Origin: Burkholderiaceae bacterium
GTDB lineage: Bacteria; Pseudomonadota; Gammaproteobacteria; Burkholderiales; Burkholderiaceae_E
NCBI GenBank assembly: GCA_016710525.1
Contig: JADJVQ010000111.1
Location: 1 to 7,396 of the forward strand
Length of the DNA: 7,396 nucleotides
Reading direction: 5' to 3'
The position numbers and the translations under genes are program-made. The notes under the pieces were generated by a model, which had not been told where the DNA came from, made no database searches, and worked only from the letters and a program-made list of their open reading frames with translations. Below are positions 5,592-7,396 of the stretch, in pieces; position 1 is the first letter of the stretch, and every line of letters begins with the position of its first letter.

Positions 5592-7396
5592 TCAAACTTT
5601 TGCAAGTTTGCCCTGCAACTCGGCCACCGCCTCCGGGTTGACCAGCGAAGACAGGTCGCCCGGATTGTCGCCCCGGTACACGGCCCGCACCACGCGGCGC
5701 ATGATTTTCATGTTGCGCGTCTTGGGCAGGTCGCTGACCAGCAGCACCTGCCTGGGGCGGTAGGAGGCGCCCATGCCATGGACGACCGCCTGCGACAGTT
5801 CGGCCTGCAGCGCCGCGTCCGCCGCCACGCCGGGCATCGGCACGCAGACGCAGACGATGGCCGAACCCTTGATCTCGTCGGGCACGCCGATCACCGCGGC
5901 CTCCGACACCTTGCCGGTGCCGGTGAGCAGGGTTTCGATCTCCGACGGGCCGGTGCGCTTGCCCGAGACCTTGATCGTGTCGTCGCTGCGCCCCAGGATG
6001 TAGAACAGGCCGTCCGCGTCGCGCATCGCGAAGTCGCCATGCACCCAGACGCCGGGCAGGGTGCGCCAGTAGCTGTCGAGGTAGCGCTCATCGTCCTGCC
6101 ACAGGCTCTTGGTGAAGCCGATGTTGGGGTTGCGCAGCACCAGCTCGCCGACCTGGCCCGCGCCGACCGGTTGGCCGTTATCATTGACGATATCGACCCC
6201 GGCGCCAAGCCCGCGCGCGCCGAACGAGCCCGGCCGCAAGGGATGGTGCAGGGTGCCGGTGAAGTTGCAGCCGCCCACCTCGGTGCCGCCGACAAGGTTG
6301 AGGAAGGGCAGACGTTCCCTGCAGACGTGCTTGAAGAACCAGCGCCAGGGCGCCTCGGTCCAGGCCTCGCCGCCGGAGCAGGTGATGCGCAGTGAGGACA
6401 GGTCGTAGCGTTCGACCTCTTCGTCGCCGTAGCGCATCAGGCTGCGGATCAGCGTGGGCGCGACACCCAGATAGGTGACTTTGTGGTCCTGCACCAGGCG
6501 CCAGAAGCGACCCGTGTCCGGGAAAGTCGGGCGTGCCCTCGGCCACCAGCAGACTGCCACCGAAATAGCTCGGAATGCAGGCGCACATGGCACCCACCAT
6601 CCAGCCCATGTCGCTCATGAAGAAGAAGCGATCATTCGGTTTGAAATCAGCGCAGATGTGCATGTCGCGCGTGACCATCGAGCCCAGGAAGCCGACATGG
6701 GTCCAGACACAGCCCTTGGGCTTGCCGGTGGTGCCCGAGGTGTAGAGCAGCACGGCGGGCGCGTCGGCCTCCATCTCGGCGGTCGGCATGTCGTGGGGCT
6801 GGCCGGCGACCAGGCTGGCCCAGTCGTGGTCGCGTCCCGGTGTCATCGGGCATGGGGACGCTTCACCCAGATGGCGCAACACCACCACGTGCTGCACGCT
6901 GGGTACCTCGCGCAGGGCTTCGTCGAGCTTCATGACGCCCGGGGTGCCGCGCCGCCAGGTGCCGTCCACCGTCAGCACCGCCTTGGCTTCGCCGTCGTTC
7001 AGGCGGGCGACGATGGGCTGCGGCCCGAAGCCCGAAAACAAGGGCATCAACACGGCGCCAATTTTCAGTACGGCAAAGAAGGCGACAAAGGTCTCCGGCA
7101 GGTTGGGCAGGTACAGGCCGACCCGATCGCCACGACCGATTCCCAGCGACTGCAACGCCGCCGCCAGGCGGCAGACCTCGGCATCGAACTCGCGGTAGCT
7201 CAGGGTCTTGCGGTTTTTGGGGTCTTCGCCCTCCCACACCAGAAAGGGTTGCTCCCAGACCGGCGTGCCGCGGTGCCGGTCCAGGCAGTTGAGCACGATG
7301 TTGGTGGTGCCGCCGACGCACCAGCGTGCCCACTCGATGCCGCGCGAGGTGTCGAGCATCTGCGTGTAGGGCTGGTAAAAGCGGAAGTCGCAGAAC
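5592..7396 (-). CDS. AMP-dependent acyl-CoA synthetase, N-terminus cut by window edge, frameshifted
   Basis: This ANL-superfamily enzyme activates a carboxylic acid with ATP to an acyl-adenylate and then transfers it to CoA. The visible part is about 600 aa. It begins FCDFRFYQPYTQMLD, with GIEWARWCVGGTTNIVLN close behind, so roughly 50-60 residues lie beyond the edge if it matches acetyl- or acetoacetyl-CoA synthetases of about 650 aa. The P-loop motif is YTSGTTGKPKG (about 6711-6746). Next come VGGTEVGGCNFTG, the VHGD motif, GRSDDTIKVSGKR (about 5955-6005), and PKTRNMKIMRR near the C-terminus, which holds the catalytic Lys region. The frame breaks at 6518-6519: after TPDFP one extra G (coding strand) separates the halves, and the second half resumes as DTGRFWRLVQDHKVTYLG. 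The stop is TGA at 5594-5592. The enzyme fits the ACAD theme of the window, but it is transcribed oppositely and its substrate is not readable. Confidence 0.88.

Noticed and set aside
5778..6395. 205-codon open frame on the plus strand
   Set aside because: It is antisense to the acyl-CoA synthetase. Its composition is rich in Arg, Ala, His and Asp, as expected for a shadow frame.
3913..6519. Programmed ribosomal frameshifting as the cause of the split genes
   Set aside because: No slippery heptamer is seen at the sites I could pin down, and none of the families involved is known for programmed shifts. Six in one window would be implausible.

Overview
This is a GC-rich window with long, densely packed genes. 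It most resembles a proteobacterium, and I would guess Betaproteobacteria (Burkholderiales). That guess rests on base composition and on the gene families present, since no phylogenetic marker is in the window. Eight protein genes are visible, with no RNA gene, mobile element or CRISPR array.

Layout. (A) 2-2703, plus strand: three consecutive acyl-CoA dehydrogenase (ACAD) genes with short gaps, read as one operon cut by the left edge. The first is a conventional ACAD with the EGTNELQR loop. The second (about 389 aa) and third (about 325 aa) look like the long and short partners of a two-subunit ACAD. (B) 2782-3681, minus strand: an intact LysR-type regulator that converges on the ACAD operon. 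(C) A 200-bp AT-richer divergent promoter region (3682-3881) holds an inverted repeat and a plausible sigma-70 promoter. (D) 3882-5537, plus strand: a two-motif CDGSH iron-sulfur protein, a LigB/DODA-type extradiol dioxygenase and a small DUF5519 ('luciferase family') protein. These are probably controlled by the divergent LysR gene. (E) 5592-7396, minus strand: an AMP-dependent acyl-CoA synthetase whose N-terminus lies beyond the right edge. It converges on (D) over a 7-bp-stem hairpin.

Function. The ACADs and the acyl-CoA synthetase point to CoA-dependent breakdown of a carboxylic acid by activation and alpha,beta-dehydrogenation. The substrate cannot be read from sequence. The LysR/CDGSH/dioxygenase/DUF5519 group looks like a separate small regulated module with an oxygenase theme.

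The most striking property is that five of the eight genes are broken by small indels (six shifts in all). Conserved protein sequence continues on both sides of every shift, and there are no other nonsense changes. Uncorrected sequencing or assembly errors explain this best, and recent gene decay is the alternative. The gene models below join the two frames. I found no clearly new biological system. The best candidates for novelty are the CDGSH-dioxygenase pairing and the ACAD trio.
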